Positions 34,454 through 45,955 of a DNA stretch of 62,395 nt are shown piece after piece; positions within the stretch are counted from its first letter, which is position 1; every line of letters starts with the position of its first letter. The DNA comes from Spirosoma spitsbergense DSM 19989 (lineage in GTDB: Bacteria > Bacteroidota > Bacteroidia > Cytophagales > Spirosomataceae), in the NCBI RefSeq assembly GCF_000374085.1, contig NZ_KB893550.1, forward strand, positions 1 through 62,395, read 5' to 3'. The notes under the pieces are model-generated. The model had not been told where the DNA came from, did no database searches, and worked only from the letters and a program-made list of their open reading frames with translations. A program made the translations under genes and the position numbers.

Positions 34454-36427
34454 TTACTCACTCTTCTTAATATTCATCCTGACCATTTTAGCTTCCAGCG
34501 TTGTGGGTTTCACATTCAATAATTCAGCGGCTCCGCCTTTGCCACGAATTCGGTACCTGGCTTGTTGCAAAGCCGCCAGAATATTTTCCCGTTCGGCCTG
34601 GTCAAAAGGTTTGACTGCAGCGACCGACTGGCTGGGATAATCAACCACTGTGGAGATGGGAGTAAGGGGTTCAATCAGGGAAACTTCAGGCGTGGTACTC
34701 ATGATGGCGGCCCGCTCCAGTAAATGTTCCAACTCCCGTATATTACCCGGCCAGTGGTAGTCATTCATCTGGCGTAACGAAATGTCCGAAATTCCTACGA
34801 GTTTCTTACCCAGTTTTTTAGCAATCTTTCGCAGGAAGTAAGTACTCAGCAGAGTTATATCCTCCCGTCGTTCGCGAAGTGGAGGCAGATTAATAGGGAA
34901 AACATTTAATCGATAATAGAGGTCCTGACGGAAATTGCCAGCAACGGCTTCCTGTTGAAGATTACGATTGGTGGCCGCAATAACCCGTACATCACACTGA
35001 ATAGGCCCCTTGCCGCCAACGCGTTCAATCTCTTTCTCCTGCAAAACACGCAACAGTTTAGGTTGCAGTTCCAGGGGTAATTCACCGATTTCATCCAAGA
35101 AAATAGTACCTCCATTCGCTAATTCAAACTTACCAATCCGCTTATCGGAAGCACCTGTAAAAGCACCTTTCTCGTGACCAAATAACTCCGATTCGATTAA
35201 ATTAGCGGGTAATGCGGCACAATTTAGCTTGATCAATGGTTTCGTGCTGCGGGTTGAGCGATTGTGAACCGCCCGGGCAATCAATTCCTTACCCGTGCCC
35301 GTTTCGCCCTGAATCAGGACGGTATAATCCGTTGGCGCAACCTGTTCAATACTTTTAAAGACATTCCATAAAGCAGGACTTGTTCCGATAATTTCCTCAA
35401 AGTTAGCCCCCGTCTTTACCTCTTCGAGTAGGTACGTATTTTCCTGACGCAATTGCTCACTGAGTTGTTCAATCTTGTCAAAAGCCAGTAAACGGTCCAC
35501 CGTCAGGGTCAATGAGTGTTTTAACCGCTCCAGTAGCATTAAGTGATAGGGCTGGTACGTAGCTGGCTGACGGCTGAAAAAATTAAGAAAAAATCGACCG
35601 TTTTGGGCCGTTTGAAAGGGCATAATCACATTCGATTGTAACCGAAATGTTCTGGCGATGAGTTTTTTGAGGGGATTCTGGCGACAAACAGCCTCGAAGG
35701 CATCGCCAACGTAGATACTCGGACCATCGTAGGCAACCTGACCACGAATCTGACGATACTTCTCCAAAGACATGCCGGTCATTTCCAGAAAGTTATTTGT
35801 CCAGATGGTCTGGTATTCATCATAACCCGTCCGGAAGAAACTACAAGAACGGAAGGTATTGAGGTTTTTATCGTTCTCTAATCCCAAAATAATATAGTCG
35901 AAGGGAATATGGGCCTGAAAAAGCCGGGTGACTTTCAACAGTCGATGTTCCCAATCTCCTGGCTCCGAAAGCGCATCGGTCAGGTCGATTTGCAAAGCCT
36001 GTTCCTGGCGTATCTGAACCTCCATACTATGCGCATGGCGATAGTGAGCAATTTCCAGGGCTATCAGCACATCCTTTTCGCGGAAGGGTTTGACCAGGAA
36101 GCCGTAGGGTTTGGTCGCTTTGGCTTCCTCTAAAATACTGGCATTGGTGTTCGCTGATAAATAGACGAAAGGAATGTTATCAGCATTAAGCTGGCGGGCT
36201 AGATCAATACCCGTTTCGGCACCCTTCAGGTGAATATCGACCAGAACCAGATCCGGTCGTTGCTGACGGTTAATTTCCAACGCCCTGGCTACCGAAAGAG
36301 CAGTCCCGCTTACCCTGTAGCCCGCTCTTTCCAGAATAAGGCGCAAATCATTGGCTACGGCGAACTCATCTTCTACAATCAGAATGGTTTGCGTAGATCC
36401 CTGGAGGTTCGTTGTGTCAATAGGCAT
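34454..36427 (-). CDS. Sigma-54-dependent response regulator 2 (REC-GAF-like-AAA+-HTH)
   Basis: The protein has 657 residues with the same layout as regulator 1. Receiver: [20 protein letters not shown] and [10 protein letters not shown] (Asp about residue 62). AAA+: [17 protein letters not shown] (Walker A), [28 protein letters not shown] and [18 protein letters not shown]. The C-terminal helix-turn-helix ([20 protein letters not shown]) is close to that of regulator 1, so they should recognise related DNA. Its ATG overlaps the end of kinase 3 by 11 bases, which marks the two as a cognate pair and makes kinase 3 the only kinase here with an operon partner. Confidence 0.95.
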   Translation of the reverse strand: MPIDTTNLQGSTQTILIVEDEFAVANDLRLILERAGYRVSGTALSVARALEINRQQRPDLVLVDIHLKGAETGIDLARQLNADNIPFVYLSANTNASILEEAKATKPYGFLVKPFREKDVLIALEIAHYRHAHSMEVQIRQEQALQIDLTDALSEPGDWEHRLLKVTRLFQAHIPFDYIILGLENDKNLNTFRSCSFFRTGYDEYQTIWTNNFLEMTGMSLEKYRQIRGQVAYDGPSIYVGDAFEAVCRQNPLKKLIARTFRLQSNVIMPFQTAQNGRFFLNFFSRQPATYQPYHLMLLERLKHSLTLTVDRLLAFDKIEQLSEQLRQENTYLLEEVKTGANFEEIIGTSPALWNVFKSIEQVAPTDYTVLIQGETGTGKELIARAVHNRSTRSTKPLIKLNCAALPANLIESELFGHEKGAFTGASDKRIGKFELANGGTIFLDEIGELPLELQPKLLRVLQEKEIERVGGKGPIQCDVRVIAATNRNLQQEAVAGNFRQDLYYRLNVFPINLPPLRERREDITLLSTYFLRKIAKKLGKKLVGISDISLRQMNDYHWPGNIRELEHLLERAAIMSTTPEVSLIEPLTPISTVVDYPSQSVAAVKPFDQAERENILAALQQARYRIRGKGGAAELLNVKPTTLEAKMVRMNIKKSE

Positions 36428-38717
36428 AATTTGTACCGGTAGAAGTTGGATTTAGATGCTCGTCGCCAAACGCTAACGTAATTGTTAATCCGGGGTTACT
36501 GCTTACCTGCAACTCGCCCCCCAATTGCTCACTGAAACCCCGCATAAGCGTCATACCCAGTGAGTTACTGTTCATGGGATTATAGCCCGCTGGTAAGCCG
36601 ACTCCATCGTCTACTATTATAAGTTCGTGTACACTCTGCTTCAACTGACGCAGCGAGAGGCTCACCCTCCCGGAACGACCATCCGGGAAAGCGTATTTGA
36701 GGGTGTTGGTAACGGCCTCATTGATGATTAGCCCTAAGGGTACTGCCTGGGTCACATCCAGTTCGATGGGTTCTACGTCCAGCACAAAATGGATTGGCTG
36801 GGGTAGGTCATAGGAGTCCCGCAGGTAAGCCACCATTTCCTGAATGTATGCCGGCATCGCAATCCGGGCTACCTGCTCAGACTGGTAGAGTTTCTGATGA
36901 ATCAGGGCCATGGCCTGCACCCGGTGCTGACTCTCTTGAATGGCCGAAAGGGCCGTTAGATCCGATAGATAACTGGCCTGAGAGTTGAGCAGGCTCATCA
37001 CCACCTGAAGGTTGTTCTTGACCCGGTGGTGAATTTCTTTCAGTAGCCATTCTTTTTCCGTCAGTAATAACTGAAGAGTGGTGTTTTTAAGGTTTATTTC
37101 TTCCTGCCGTTCCTGGAGTTGCCGGTTACTGCGCTGCTTCAAGCGGTATCGGTTATAACTTAATCCCAACAATAGGCTTAACATAATGGCTCCGGTTATA
37201 ATAAAGTTACGGGTCGATTCCGCTTTCTGTATTTTCATTTCCTGCAACCTACTTTCCTGCCGCAACCCAACAATCTTTTTTTCTTTTTCCTGGGTTTCGT
37301 ATTGAACCTCGAACAGAGCCGTTCGCTGTTTTGTCGTTTCATTAATTAATGAATCTGTTAAGGTATTGTATCGCTGGTAGTGTCTGATAGCCGAGGCATA
37401 ATTAACCTCCGCAGAATCCAGTTTAAACCACCACAAATGATTAATAGCCAGCTCCTTCGTATAATGTGCCTGCTGACACAGTTTTTCGTTTACATTCAAC
37501 GTTAAACGAGCTTTTTCATATTGTTTGTTGCTTATGTAAAATGGAATCAGGGTCCGATACATATAGAGGTGATAATCCTGCCCAAGGTTGGTTTGAAGCA
37601 TGGCTTCCAGTTGGCCACAGTAGTGCTGCGCTTTGGCATATTCATGCGTAAATTTGCTGTAATAATTTACGTAACAGGTCGCTATAGCCATGCGGCAGTC
37701 AATGTCATCTTTATCGGCTGGCCGTCTTTTAATAATTTCCTTTAAATAAGCCAGCGCTTCTTCTATTCGCAGGTCTTTTACAGTTTCCCCGGTGAAGTTA
37801 TCCAGTATAGCACTAATTGTAGTTGCCAGCGCAATTATCGTACTTCTGCGATGTTGTGTTTGGGCGCTATGTAAGGATTTATTATAATAGATGAGCGCTT
37901 TATCGGGTTGGTTTAGTTCATGATAGGTTTTACCAAGTCGGCTATAAACTTTAGCTAATTTAACCGTATCTCTGGCAGCCTCCACGGTTTGCATGGCGAG
38001 TAAGCCGTACTTAATTCCTTCCTCATAATCCCCCATTTTACTGAACACAAATCCAAGTAAATCATATATTTCCTGTAGGTGATCGTAGCCAGTTGAACGG
38101 TAAAGCGACAACGCCTGGAGGAGGTCTTTTAAGGCCTTCGTATTATTACTTTGTAATTGGTATAAGTCGCCCCGATACATCAACGCATCAGCCAGTTTTA
38201 ATTTATTTCCTGATCGCTGTAGGAGAGCAACCGCTCTCTCGTAAAGACAGACTTGCTGAATAAGGTCTTCACTGGAAACGGAGTAATAAGCGGCCTTTTC
38301 GATGAAGGTATCCGCCTGATCTTCTGGAGTGCCAACTTTCATTAGAAGATTGCCTGCTTGCTGATTCAACCGCATGCCCAAATGCCTGTTGCCTTTTTCA
38401 CGGTTCGCCTGTGCCGCGACCAGGTAACTCAACCCCTGCCCCCTTACATAACCCAGGGAGCGACTGTGCTTATAAGCCTGCTCACTGAGCAGTAATGCCG
38501 TATCAAGATCAGGAACAGATTCTCCGGGTTTGATTACATACTTATGACTCAATGCCACTAACTGTATGATCTGGCTGGTATCAGGCTTTGATAACAAAAG
38601 TAATTTTTTCAAGCTATCGCCCCCAATTGGCTGGTTCGACTGCGCTTCAACCGGGCCAACCAACAAGGTCAGACCAATGAACCAGAGTAGGAAGCCTGTA
38701 TTGATAATTTGTCGCAT
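36417..38717 (-). CDS. TPR sensor histidine kinase 3 (HisKA_2 / HATPase_c), cognate of regulator 2
   Basis: The protein has 766 residues from ATG 38717, which gives a signal peptide ([20 protein letters not shown]); the frame is open to 38771. Tetratricopeptide-like repeats (for example [20 protein letters not shown]) fill the periplasmic part, followed by a membrane helix ([17 protein letters not shown]), [10 protein letters not shown], HisKA_2 [11 protein letters not shown] (about residue 562) and an ATPase domain with [12 protein letters not shown] and DDGVGLP. It is co-transcribed with regulator 2. Palindrome site E lies in the gap upstream, and a weak minus-facing sigma-54-like element is at 39045-39060. 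Confidence 0.92.
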   Translation of the reverse strand: MRQIINTGFLLWFIGLTLLVGPVEAQSNQPIGGDSLKKLLLLSKPDTSQIIQLVALSHKYVIKPGESVPDLDTALLLSEQAYKHSRSLGYVRGQGLSYLVAAQANREKGNRHLGMRLNQQAGNLLMKVGTPEDQADTFIEKAAYYSVSSEDLIQQVCLYERAVALLQRSGNKLKLADALMYRGDLYQLQSNNTKALKDLLQALSLYRSTGYDHLQEIYDLLGFVFSKMGDYEEGIKYGLLAMQTVEAARDTVKLAKVYSRLGKTYHELNQPDKALIYYNKSLHSAQTQHRRSTIIALATTISAILDNFTGETVKDLRIEEALAYLKEIIKRRPADKDDIDCRMAIATCYVNYYSKFTHEYAKAQHYCGQLEAMLQTNLGQDYHLYMYRTLIPFYISNKQYEKARLTLNVNEKLCQQAHYTKELAINHLWWFKLDSAEVNYASAIRHYQRYNTLTDSLINETTKQRTALFEVQYETQEKEKKIVGLRQESRLQEMKIQKAESTRNFIITGAIMLSLLLGLSYNRYRLKQRSNRQLQERQEEINLKNTTLQLLLTEKEWLLKEIHHRVKNNLQVVMSLLNSQASYLSDLTALSAIQESQHRVQAMALIHQKLYQSEQVARIAMPAYIQEMVAYLRDSYDLPQPIHFVLDVEPIELDVTQAVPLGLIINEAVTNTLKYAFPDGRSGRVSLSLRQLKQSVHELIIVDDGVGLPAGYNPMNSNSLGMTLMRGFSEQLGGELQVSSNPGLTITLAFGDEHLNPTSTGTNYAY

Positions 38718-39042
38718 AACTGCATTAAGTGCCCAACTTAAAAAGTACTGATACCAGTCGAATATCGGCACTATCGGACAGGAGTACCCACATCAGACTG
38801 TCGGCCAGAGCGACCCACTGACTCCCAATCATAGGCGAGAATAGGGCGGCCAGGCGTATAATTGACAGGAATTGGATGGACAGGAAGCACCCTCATAGCA
38901 AGAACGGGGCAGCAACTTGAGAGCCACAATTATCGCTTAATTAAGAAAGGTTACTACGTTCAACGAGGTAAGGTGGAGTGGGGCATTACAGGTAATAGGC
39001 AAAAGCCCTCTATTTTGCAGCAAAATGCTGATTTATAGATTA

Positions 39043-39060
39043 TTGATCAAGAGTAGCCGG
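39043..39060 (-). promoter_or_regulatory. Weak sigma-54-like element, minus-facing (site E)
   Basis: On the minus strand CCGGCTACTCTTGATCAA has GG at 39058-39057 and TC ten bases on. It lies 112 bp from the near edge of site E, the spacing seen elsewhere, and faces kinase 3. Both halves deviate from consensus and the leader to ATG 38717 would exceed 300 bases, so this is tentative. Confidence 0.25.
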
Positions 39061-39169
39061 TTATGACAGAGCAGTTATTTATACCCAAAAATCAGTACAA
39101 TTTAAAATGGATACCCTATGTCCTGTCGGGTAGGATAAGTAATATCTCAGTTATAAAACATGCATCTAC

Positions 39170-39215
39170 CTCCAATCATATGGAGTCTCCATCGAAAAAC
39201 TCCATATGATTGGAG
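39170..39215. promoter_or_regulatory. Paired palindromic activator site E
   Basis: CTCCAATCATATGGAG (39170-39185) and CTCCATATGATTGGAG (39200-39215) are 16-bp CTCCA-N6-TGGAG palindromes starting 30 bp apart, and each is the exact reverse complement of the other. It is the most regular of the sites. It lies in the gap between kinases 3 and 4, both minus-strand, so kinase 3 is the only plausible target. Nothing else was recognised in 38718-39261. Confidence 0.7.
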
Positions 39216-39261
39216 TTTCCTTCAACCCGATCAGGTAGTAGTATGGCAATTCGATAAACCG

Positions 39262-41877
39262 TCAGGCATTTTTATCCTGATAAGCCGACCACGAATGAAG
39301 CGATCCTTCATCCTTCAATGAGCTCTGATTAAAAACCTCGTTGCTAAACAGTAAACTGATTGTCAGTCCGGAGCCATTGCTAATCTGTAATACTCCACCT
39401 AATTGATCACTAAATCCATGCATAAGTGTCATGCCGAGTGAACGGCTCTGTTCAGGGACGTACCCGACTGGTAGGCCAACTCCATCGTCGGCCATGATAA
39501 GCTGATAAGTACCCCTCTTTTTCTGGAGTAAACGTATTGATATGGTACCTGATCGACCTTGAGGAAAGGCGTACTTGAGGGAGTTGGTTATAGCCTCGTT
39601 GATAACCATGCCCAGGGGTACAGCCTGAGTCAAGTCCAATTCGATGGGTTCTACCTGTAGGTCAAAGTGGATGGATTGAGGCAGGTCGTAGGAGTCCCGC
39701 AGGTAAGCTACGAGTTCGGCAATGTACACAGCCATCGAAATGCGAGCCACGCCTTCGGTCTGATAGAGTTTCTGATGAATCAGGGCCATGGCCTGCACCC
39801 GGTGCTGACTTTCCTTAATAGCCGACAGGGCAGCCGTATCAGAGAGATAGCTGGCCTGGGTGTTGAGTAAGCTCATGACGACCTGGAGATTATTTTTAAC
39901 CCGGTGGTGAATCTCTTTCAACAGCCACTCCTTCTCGGTCAGCAAGAATTGCAACGTAGTATTTTTACGATTAATCTCCTCCTGCCGTTCCTGGAGCACC
40001 AATTGCTGGGCCTTTAGCTGCTGGTTATTCTGCTGTTTAAGGCGGTACCGGTTGTAGCTCAACAGCAATAGAGCCAGTAGCAGGGCGGCTCCTCCAATCA
40101 GCGCGTTCCGCTGGGTTCTCTGGGCTTTACCCTGCTCGGTAAGCAAAGCGATGTCTCTTTCTTTTAATTGAAGGACCTGTTCTTTTTTATCCGTTTCGTA
40201 CTGGATACTTAAGCGGGCAATCTGCTTAAATTTTTTTTCATTAAAAATCGAATCGGTGAGGGCTTTATATTGCTGGTAATGTCGAATAGCCGTTGGATAG
40301 TTGCCCCGCGCCGAATCAACCTTGAATAGCATCAAGTGAACGTTTAACAGATGACTGGGTATTATTTTGGGGGAAGCCATCAGGAGCATCCTCAAATACG
40401 GATCGGCTTTCGCGTATTGGGAATTTTCTACGTAAAATTGACTTATGCGCTGCCAGGCGACCTGTTGAAACTGCGATGCGACCTGTTTACTCAGGGCAAC
40501 ACTCTCCAGATAGTATTTCTCGGCCAGCCCGTACCGCTTTAGGGCACTATAACACGCGCCAAAACTTTGTGCTAAAAGCAGTTTATCGTCGTAGGTAAGA
40601 GACAGGTTTTTACTCGCCACATCCTGCAAAAACTGTAAAGCTTGCGGGGCTTTTCCCTGTTTAAGCAAGGTCACGACTATTCGACTGGCCATTCCTACCT
40701 GAACAAATAGCTTTCCTTTTTGGTGGCTGATAGCCAAGGACTTCTGATGATACTTCATGCTTTCATCAAACAGGCCCAATTCATAATAAGCGTTTCCAAG
40801 CCTGAAATAGGCATATTCCAGTTCGTCGGTCAGCCCACTTTTCTCTATACCGTTAACAACCTTGAGGACGTAAAATAATTTTTGATTCAAATCTCCTTTA
40901 GCCTGGCTTAGGTCAGACATGAAGAAGTAAGCGTTGGATAAATAACCATACTCGCCTGGTAGCTTATAAACGCTTTCCTCGGCCAGTGCATGGTACGCCT
41001 GCACCAAAGGTGTGAAACCAATGGATTTTTGTATTGCCAATACCTGAAGCGCTTTTCGTTCGGCCCGCTCGGTGTTCCCTCCATCCAACTGGAAGTACTC
41101 ATAGCCCATTTCCATCAGAATGAGCATTTCCTGAGACTGATTACCAAGTTGACGGGAAAGGGCCAGTGCTCTGGCTAAAACGTCCATATTTCCCCGGCAA
41201 TCGTCACAGAATGTTGTGGTTGCCATTCTCAGCAAAGCCTTGATCTCACCAGCTTTATCGCTTGCTTCTTGCCGGGCTTCGATGACTTTCGTAAAGTACG
41301 CTTTGCCCCGTGGCCAATCCTTGTTAAGCAGATAACCAATCCCCAGCAGACACTGACTTTCTTCCTTCCATTTCTGATTGCCAATGCGTTCGCTGAACGT
41401 TTCTGCCTGACGGAAAAAATCAATGGCGCTATCCCGATTCGCATCCTGGTTGTACGTTGGGCGGAGCTGATTCTTTCCCAATTCCAGCAGCAGCTTGACG
41501 CGACTGGTGTCGCTCAGACGTTTGAATAGACGCAGTGCGGTGCCGTTTTTTTGTTGTTTACCGTAAATTTTAGCTCGCATAAAAAGGGCACTATCCAGTC
41601 CTCTGGCTAAAGTAAGCCGGTGGCTTAACAGCTCGGCCCGCTCGGCAAGTACCATAGCACTATCCAAATCCCGGACGGGATTTAGGGTTCGGTTCAGGTA
41701 GTAAGCACTCAACTTAAGGAGGGCTGACACCTGGTTGATGCCGGCCTTGGCGGTTTGAAGTTCTCGTCTCAGGCTTTCGGCGGTGATCAAAGAGCCTGGT
41801 TGTGCTCTAAGCCCAAATGATAACAAGACTAACGCAAGCATACCCCCCAAAAAACGAATTGTAAGGAAGTTTCCCAT
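39262..41877 (-). CDS. TPR sensor histidine kinase 4 (HisKA_2 / HATPase_c)
   Basis: The protein has 871 residues, the longest of the five. A signal peptide ([17 protein letters not shown]) leads into many tetratricopeptide-like repeats ([20 protein letters not shown]), then a membrane helix ([17 protein letters not shown]), [10 protein letters not shown], HisKA_2 [11 protein letters not shown] (about residue 656) and an ATPase domain with [12 protein letters not shown] and DDGVGLP. Its closest relative in the window is kinase 5 (shared [22 protein letters not shown] and YFQLDGGN regions). Site F lies 270 bases upstream of its start. Confidence 0.92.
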   Translation of the reverse strand: MGNFLTIRFLGGMLALVLLSFGLRAQPGSLITAESLRRELQTAKAGINQVSALLKLSAYYLNRTLNPVRDLDSAMVLAERAELLSHRLTLARGLDSALFMRAKIYGKQQKNGTALRLFKRLSDTSRVKLLLELGKNQLRPTYNQDANRDSAIDFFRQAETFSERIGNQKWKEESQCLLGIGYLLNKDWPRGKAYFTKVIEARQEASDKAGEIKALLRMATTTFCDDCRGNMDVLARALALSRQLGNQSQEMLILMEMGYEYFQLDGGNTERAERKALQVLAIQKSIGFTPLVQAYHALAEESVYKLPGEYGYLSNAYFFMSDLSQAKGDLNQKLFYVLKVVNGIEKSGLTDELEYAYFRLGNAYYELGLFDESMKYHQKSLAISHQKGKLFVQVGMASRIVVTLLKQGKAPQALQFLQDVASKNLSLTYDDKLLLAQSFGACYSALKRYGLAEKYYLESVALSKQVASQFQQVAWQRISQFYVENSQYAKADPYLRMLLMASPKIIPSHLLNVHLMLFKVDSARGNYPTAIRHYQQYKALTDSIFNEKKFKQIARLSIQYETDKKEQVLQLKERDIALLTEQGKAQRTQRNALIGGAALLLALLLLSYNRYRLKQQNNQQLKAQQLVLQERQEEINRKNTTLQFLLTEKEWLLKEIHHRVKNNLQVVMSLLNTQASYLSDTAALSAIKESQHRVQAMALIHQKLYQTEGVARISMAVYIAELVAYLRDSYDLPQSIHFDLQVEPIELDLTQAVPLGMVINEAITNSLKYAFPQGRSGTISIRLLQKKRGTYQLIMADDGVGLPVGYVPEQSRSLGMTLMHGFSDQLGGVLQISNGSGLTISLLFSNEVFNQSSLKDEGSLHSWSAYQDKNA

Positions 41878-42146
41878 AGTAGGTACAGGGTAGCAACTTG
41901 ATAACCAATGTTATAGACAAATAAGAAAAAACATGGCACTCTAAATATATTAAAAAAATTGACCGACCCCGAAAACAAACTGTCGCCTTGATGATTTCAG
42001 TTAAAAATCTGAAAGACAGCCTATTGTTCCAGAATAAGCTGATGAGGGATATGCTTACTCAATTAGCCGAAAGCATTTTTACTTTGTGTTCGGTACAAGT
42101 CGTTTCTGAATTGACTGTCTCAAAAAGCTACAGGAAATATGGAACG

Positions 42147-42192
42147 CTCCAAAGTCATGGAGACTTTTGATGGAGACTCCACTACATTGGAC
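42147..42192. promoter_or_regulatory. Paired palindromic activator site F
   Basis: CTCCAAAGTCATGGAG (42147-42162) and CTCCACTACATTGGAC (42177-42192) are 16-bp CTCCA-N6-TGGAG/C palindromes starting 30 bp apart. The inner TGGAGACTCCA also occurs at site G. The rest of 41878-42429 shows no supported gene. Confidence 0.7.
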
Positions 42193-42301
42193 TACTGGCG
42201 TGCAGTGGCAGGAAAGCCGTTTAAGGCAGGAGCGATAAGTAAATACCTATTTTTAGGTCAAATAGCCCGTTTTTAGCGACGTACCGAATACAACTGACTG
42301 G

Positions 42302-42319
42302 TTTGGCACACTTTTCGGA
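42302..42319 (+). promoter_or_regulatory. Sigma-54-like promoter (site F)
   Basis: TTTGGCACACTTTTCGGA has a consensus -24 (TTGGCAC, GG at 42305-42306) and GG at 42317-42318 ten bases on. The same 16 of 17 bases recur at site G (57450). It starts 113 bp after the palindrome pair. Confidence 0.55.
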
Positions 42320-42429
42320 CTCCCCTGTTCAGAACGCTGTACTTTTCCTCGGTTTTCACTCTGGTCAAAGTGAACGTTCGTACTCGAAAGGTTTTATCCT
42401 CCGCTGATCAAGTTATACATCTGTTTGTT

Positions 42430-43005
42430 ATGAACTCACTCCAACCTAATTACCCGTCTAACGCTGCTTGCGTACAGGTAACCGAATTCGGCGATTTTGG
42501 AAATCCTCAAAGCCAACAGGCTCATAAGCTCATTAATGTAATTGTGGACAGGTACGGTGGCGAGGTTACCTATCGATATTGTCATTATCCGAATCCCGAT
42601 TGCAAACAGTCGTTGTTGGCGGCCTTTGCGCTTGAAGCGGCTAAACGCCAACATCAGTTCCAGCCGATGTATGGTGCCCTTCTTACTGCGTCAACCATTG
42701 ACTGCACTACGCTTATCGAACAAGCAATTCAGTTGGGATTCAACCAGCAACAATTCATGGATGACCTGGCAGATGAAGGCTTACGTGATGTCATCAAACA
42801 GGACTGGGAAGCGGGTTATAGGTTGGGTGTTTTCAAATCGCCCGCATTCTTCGCGAATGGGTGTCGATTCTACGGCAAATTTTCAATGTCCCGACTAATA
42901 CCATTCGTACACTTTCATCTGGTTCGTCAACGGAGACCGATAAACCCTGCACCCGGACCAAGCCCTATTCAGCTACCTGAACGGCTTGTTTATTCACGCC
43001 AGTAA
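42430..43005 (+). CDS. DsbA-like thioredoxin-fold protein, copy 3, lacking the CxxC
   Basis: The protein has 191 residues from ATG 42430. It aligns with copies 1 and 2: VQVTEFGDFGNPQSQQAHKL, FALEAAKRQHQFQPMYGALL and GVFKSPAFFANGCRFYGKF. Where the others have CLRC or CSQC this copy reads GNPQSQ, so both active-site cysteines are gone. It may be a chaperone-like or sensing member, or degenerate. It directly precedes the RclA-like reductase (62 bases). Confidence 0.8.
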   Translation: MNSLQPNYPSNAACVQVTEFGDFGNPQSQQAHKLINVIVDRYGGEVTYRYCHYPNPDCKQSLLAAFALEAAKRQHQFQPMYGALLTASTIDCTTLIEQAIQLGFNQQQFMDDLADEGLRDVIKQDWEAGYRLGVFKSPAFFANGCRFYGKFSMSRLIPFVHFHLVRQRRPINPAPGPSPIQLPERLVYSRQ

Positions 43006-43067
43006 GCGAGGAAATATCAACGTATATCAGTCAGCGTTAGTTTTAAATTTTAGCTGTTTACCGTGCG

Positions 43068-44426
43068 ATGAAGTCCATTAAAAGGAAATACGATGCCCTG
43101 ATTATCGGCTTTGGAAAGGGAGGAAAAACACTGGCTGCCTACTTAGCCAATAAGGGTTGGCAGGTGGCGCTGGTCGAGCAGTCGGCGTTGATGTACGGGG
43201 GTACCTGCATTAATATTGCCTGTATCCCAACTAAATTTCTGGTTCACAGTGCCGAGACGCATGTGCCCTATGCGCTGGCCATTGATGAGAAAAACCAACT
43301 AACCGCCAATCTTCGGCAACGCAATTATGACAGTGTCGACGAATCGCCAAACGCTATGGTCATAACGGGTAAAGCCACGTTTATATCGCCCCACTTACTG
43401 TCGATTCGGCTGAATGATACGGGCGAAGAGGTACTCATTGAAGCCGAGAGAATCATGATTAATACGGGTGCTACTGGCTGTATTCCGCCAATACCGGGCA
43501 TTCATAGTAGCCGACGTGTCTTCACCAGCACCACCCTGATTGAGCAGACCGAACTGCCCCAGAAATTAGTGATTATCGGCGGGGGATACATTGCGCTGGA
43601 ATTCGCCAATATGTACGCTCAATTTGGGTCGAACATTACGCTTATCGATAAATCACCATTTTTTCTGCCGGGCGAGGATAGGGACGTGGCAGATGTAATC
43701 CAGTCGATACTGTCTGACAAGGGCATTCGGATTGAAATGGGTGTAACGATTGAAGCTATTGAAACTGACGATCCCCGGCATGATGTCGTTGTGTTTCGGA
43801 ATCATGCCGGGGAAATCGAAGAAGTGAAGGCTTCTGCGATTCTGGTAGCGGTTGGCCGACAACCCTATACGGAGGGCTTGAATTTATCGGCGGCTGGGGT
43901 AGAACAGGATGCTAAAGGATTCATTCGGGTAAATGAGCGACTACAAACCAATGTCCCCCACATCTGGGCCATTGGCGACGTGAATGGTGGTCCGCAGTTC
44001 ACGTACATATCATTGGATGATTTTCGGATTATCAGAAGTCAGTTTTTTGGGTTCGGTGAACATACCCTGCTTGACCGAAAAAATATTCCGTCATCACTGT
44101 TCATCAGCCCGCCTTTGTCGCATGTTGGCCTGCGCGAACACGAAGCATTGAGACAGGGCTATCGGATTCGGGTGGCGACTTTACCAGCGGCCGTCAATAT
44201 GCGTGCCCAGATAATAAAACAAACGGAAGGGCTTCTGAAAGCCATCGTTGACGCTGATACGAATCAGATTCTAGGGTGTACGCTGCTCTGCGCTCACTCC
44301 AGCGAGTTGATTAATCTCGTACAGGTGGCCATGAATGCAAAACTCGACTTTACCGTTCTGCGGGATACTATTTACACCCATCCCACGATGAGTGAGGCAC
44401 TGAATGACCTGTTTGCCAAACTATGA
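43068..44426 (+). CDS. rclA: RclA-like flavin-dependent pyridine nucleotide-disulfide reductase
   Basis: The protein has 452 residues. DALIIGFGKGGKTLAAYLAN, VEQSALMYGGTCINIACIPT and KFLVHSAETH match RclA closely, including the redox-active CxxxxC at about residues 46-51. VIIGGGYIALEFANMYAQFG binds NAD(P)H, and the C-terminal dimerisation domain ends MSEALNDLFAKL. Characterised RclA protects against reactive chlorine species and reduces Cu(II). The gene sits behind site F with the CxxC-less DsbA-like gene, which fits a thiol/oxidant stress role. Confidence 0.85.
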   Translation: MKSIKRKYDALIIGFGKGGKTLAAYLANKGWQVALVEQSALMYGGTCINIACIPTKFLVHSAETHVPYALAIDEKNQLTANLRQRNYDSVDESPNAMVITGKATFISPHLLSIRLNDTGEEVLIEAERIMINTGATGCIPPIPGIHSSRRVFTSTTLIEQTELPQKLVIIGGGYIALEFANMYAQFGSNITLIDKSPFFLPGEDRDVADVIQSILSDKGIRIEMGVTIEAIETDDPRHDVVVFRNHAGEIEEVKASAILVAVGRQPYTEGLNLSAAGVEQDAKGFIRVNERLQTNVPHIWAIGDVNGGPQFTYISLDDFRIIRSQFFGFGEHTLLDRKNIPSSLFISPPLSHVGLREHEALRQGYRIRVATLPAAVNMRAQIIKQTEGLLKAIVDADTNQILGCTLLCAHSSELINLVQVAMNAKLDFTVLRDTIYTHPTMSEALNDLFAKL

Positions 44427-44467
44427 CAACCCGATAACGGTGGTTATGGTCTAAATTATGAAATGAC

Positions 44468-44860
44468 ATGTTGTACAACAGCCGTTTGTATAGTGTATTC
44501 GTCAATAAGTGTCCGCGCTGCCATGAGGGCGATTTCTTTGTAGCAGGCAGTGCATTTAGCAGACACTTCGACGATATGCACGACCAGTGTCCCAAATGCA
44601 AGCTCAACTTCATGCCTGAACCCGGCTTTTACTGGGCGTCCATGTTCGTTAGCTATGCCTTCTTTACAATCTGGACCTTAGCTACCTTTTTTACTGTGGT
44701 CATTGGGTTTAATGTTGACCTGAATTATTACCTGATTGGTCTGATTCCATCGCTCATTATCCTAACACCTTATTTTTTTCGGATAGCCCGTCGATCCTGG
44801 CTGACCTTTTTCGTGAAGCCCGAACTGCACAAATACCGCGCTAAGGCTGAAACGCCCTGA
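44468..44860 (+). CDS. DUF983 membrane protein
   Basis: The protein has 130 residues. Two CxxC pairs (NKCPRCHEGDFF and DQCPKCKLNFMPEPGFYWAS) are followed by two membrane helices (FVSYAFFTIWTLATFFTVVI and YYLIGLIPSLIILTPYFF), the DUF983 arrangement. The cysteines probably bind zinc or another metal. The function is unknown. Confidence 0.85.
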   Translation: MLYNSRLYSVFVNKCPRCHEGDFFVAGSAFSRHFDDMHDQCPKCKLNFMPEPGFYWASMFVSYAFFTIWTLATFFTVVIGFNVDLNYYLIGLIPSLIILTPYFFRIARRSWLTFFVKPELHKYRAKAETP

Positions 44861-44931
44861 ACGTGGCCACAGTGAAGTGTCCTGTCTGGAAACGGACAAC
44901 TTGAATTTGTCACCTTTTAATAACTATCTAT

Positions 44932-45942
44932 ATGAGTAACACAGCAATTCTGGAGGAGGTTGAAGAAGCGGTTAGACCTGTTCCCTTTGCCGAAGACCCG
45001 CACTTATCCGTTGAGGTAAGGGTTTTTCTGAAAGAACTGAATTCGGGGGATGGGCCTCCGATGGAGAAGCTTCCTGCCAAGGAGGCAAAGCTGGTGCTGG
45101 TGAATGCACAGGCATCCGTAAAAGTTGATTTGTCGGGAATTGAGGAGTCGCAGAAGACCATCACCGCCGATGGCTATACCATTGTTCTGGACATTGTTCG
45201 TCCGGCCGGGGTCGAGGGTACGTTACCCGTGTTTATATTCATCCACGGGGGTGGTTGGATATTGGGCGATTTCCCAACTCATGAGAGGATGGTTCGGGAC
45301 CTGGTCGTTTTAACGGGCTATTGCGGTGTATTTGTGAATTATACCCGCACACCCGACGCGGCTTTCCCGCAGGCCATCAATGAGATTTACGCGGCCACGA
45401 AATGGGTGGCTGACCACGGCGATGAAATTGAGGTCGACGGCAAAAATATGGCGGTTGTCGGCAATAGCGTGGGCGGTAACATGACGATGGTAACGGCACT
45501 GCAGGCGAAGGAAAAAGGTGGTCCGCACATTAAGACGCTGGTTATGATGTGGCCTATCGTTGATGCTGACTTTGAAACGGATTCCTACAAACGATTCGGG
45601 GAAAACCGGTTCCTGACCACACCGTTAATGAAGTGGATGTACGATATGTACATTGCCGACCCGGAAGATCGAAAACAAATTCATGCCTCACCGTTGCGGG
45701 CTACGCTTGATCAACTCAAAGGACTACCGCCAACGCTGATTCAGGTGGCAGAAAACGATGTACTACGGGATGAAGGAGAAGCGTTTGGTCGCAAACTGAA
45801 TGAGGCCGGCGTAATCGCTACGACGGTCCGCTACAACGGGGTTATTCATGATTTTGGTTTGCTAAACGGGTTGGCCGAAATACCGCAGGTTCGTTCGTTG
45901 TTTGTACAGGCAGCCGCTGAGTTGAAAAAGCACCTCGGGTAA
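44932..45942 (+). CDS. Alpha/beta hydrolase, HSL/acetyl-esterase type
   Basis: The protein has 336 residues. PVFIFIHGGGWILGDFPTHE is the HGGG oxyanion motif of hormone-sensitive-lipase-like esterases, VVGNSVGGNMTMVTA the nucleophile elbow with Ser, LIQVAENDVLRDEGEAFGRK the acid region and GVIHDFGLLNGL the His. No signal peptide is seen, so it is cytoplasmic. A strong hairpin follows. Confidence 0.9.
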   Translation: MSNTAILEEVEEAVRPVPFAEDPHLSVEVRVFLKELNSGDGPPMEKLPAKEAKLVLVNAQASVKVDLSGIEESQKTITADGYTIVLDIVRPAGVEGTLPVFIFIHGGGWILGDFPTHERMVRDLVVLTGYCGVFVNYTRTPDAAFPQAINEIYAATKWVADHGDEIEVDGKNMAVVGNSVGGNMTMVTALQAKEKGGPHIKTLVMMWPIVDADFETDSYKRFGENRFLTTPLMKWMYDMYIADPEDRKQIHASPLRATLDQLKGLPPTLIQVAENDVLRDEGEAFGRKLNEAGVIATTVRYNGVIHDFGLLNGLAEIPQVRSLFVQAAAELKKHLG

Positions 45943-45955
45943 GTGAACTATACAT

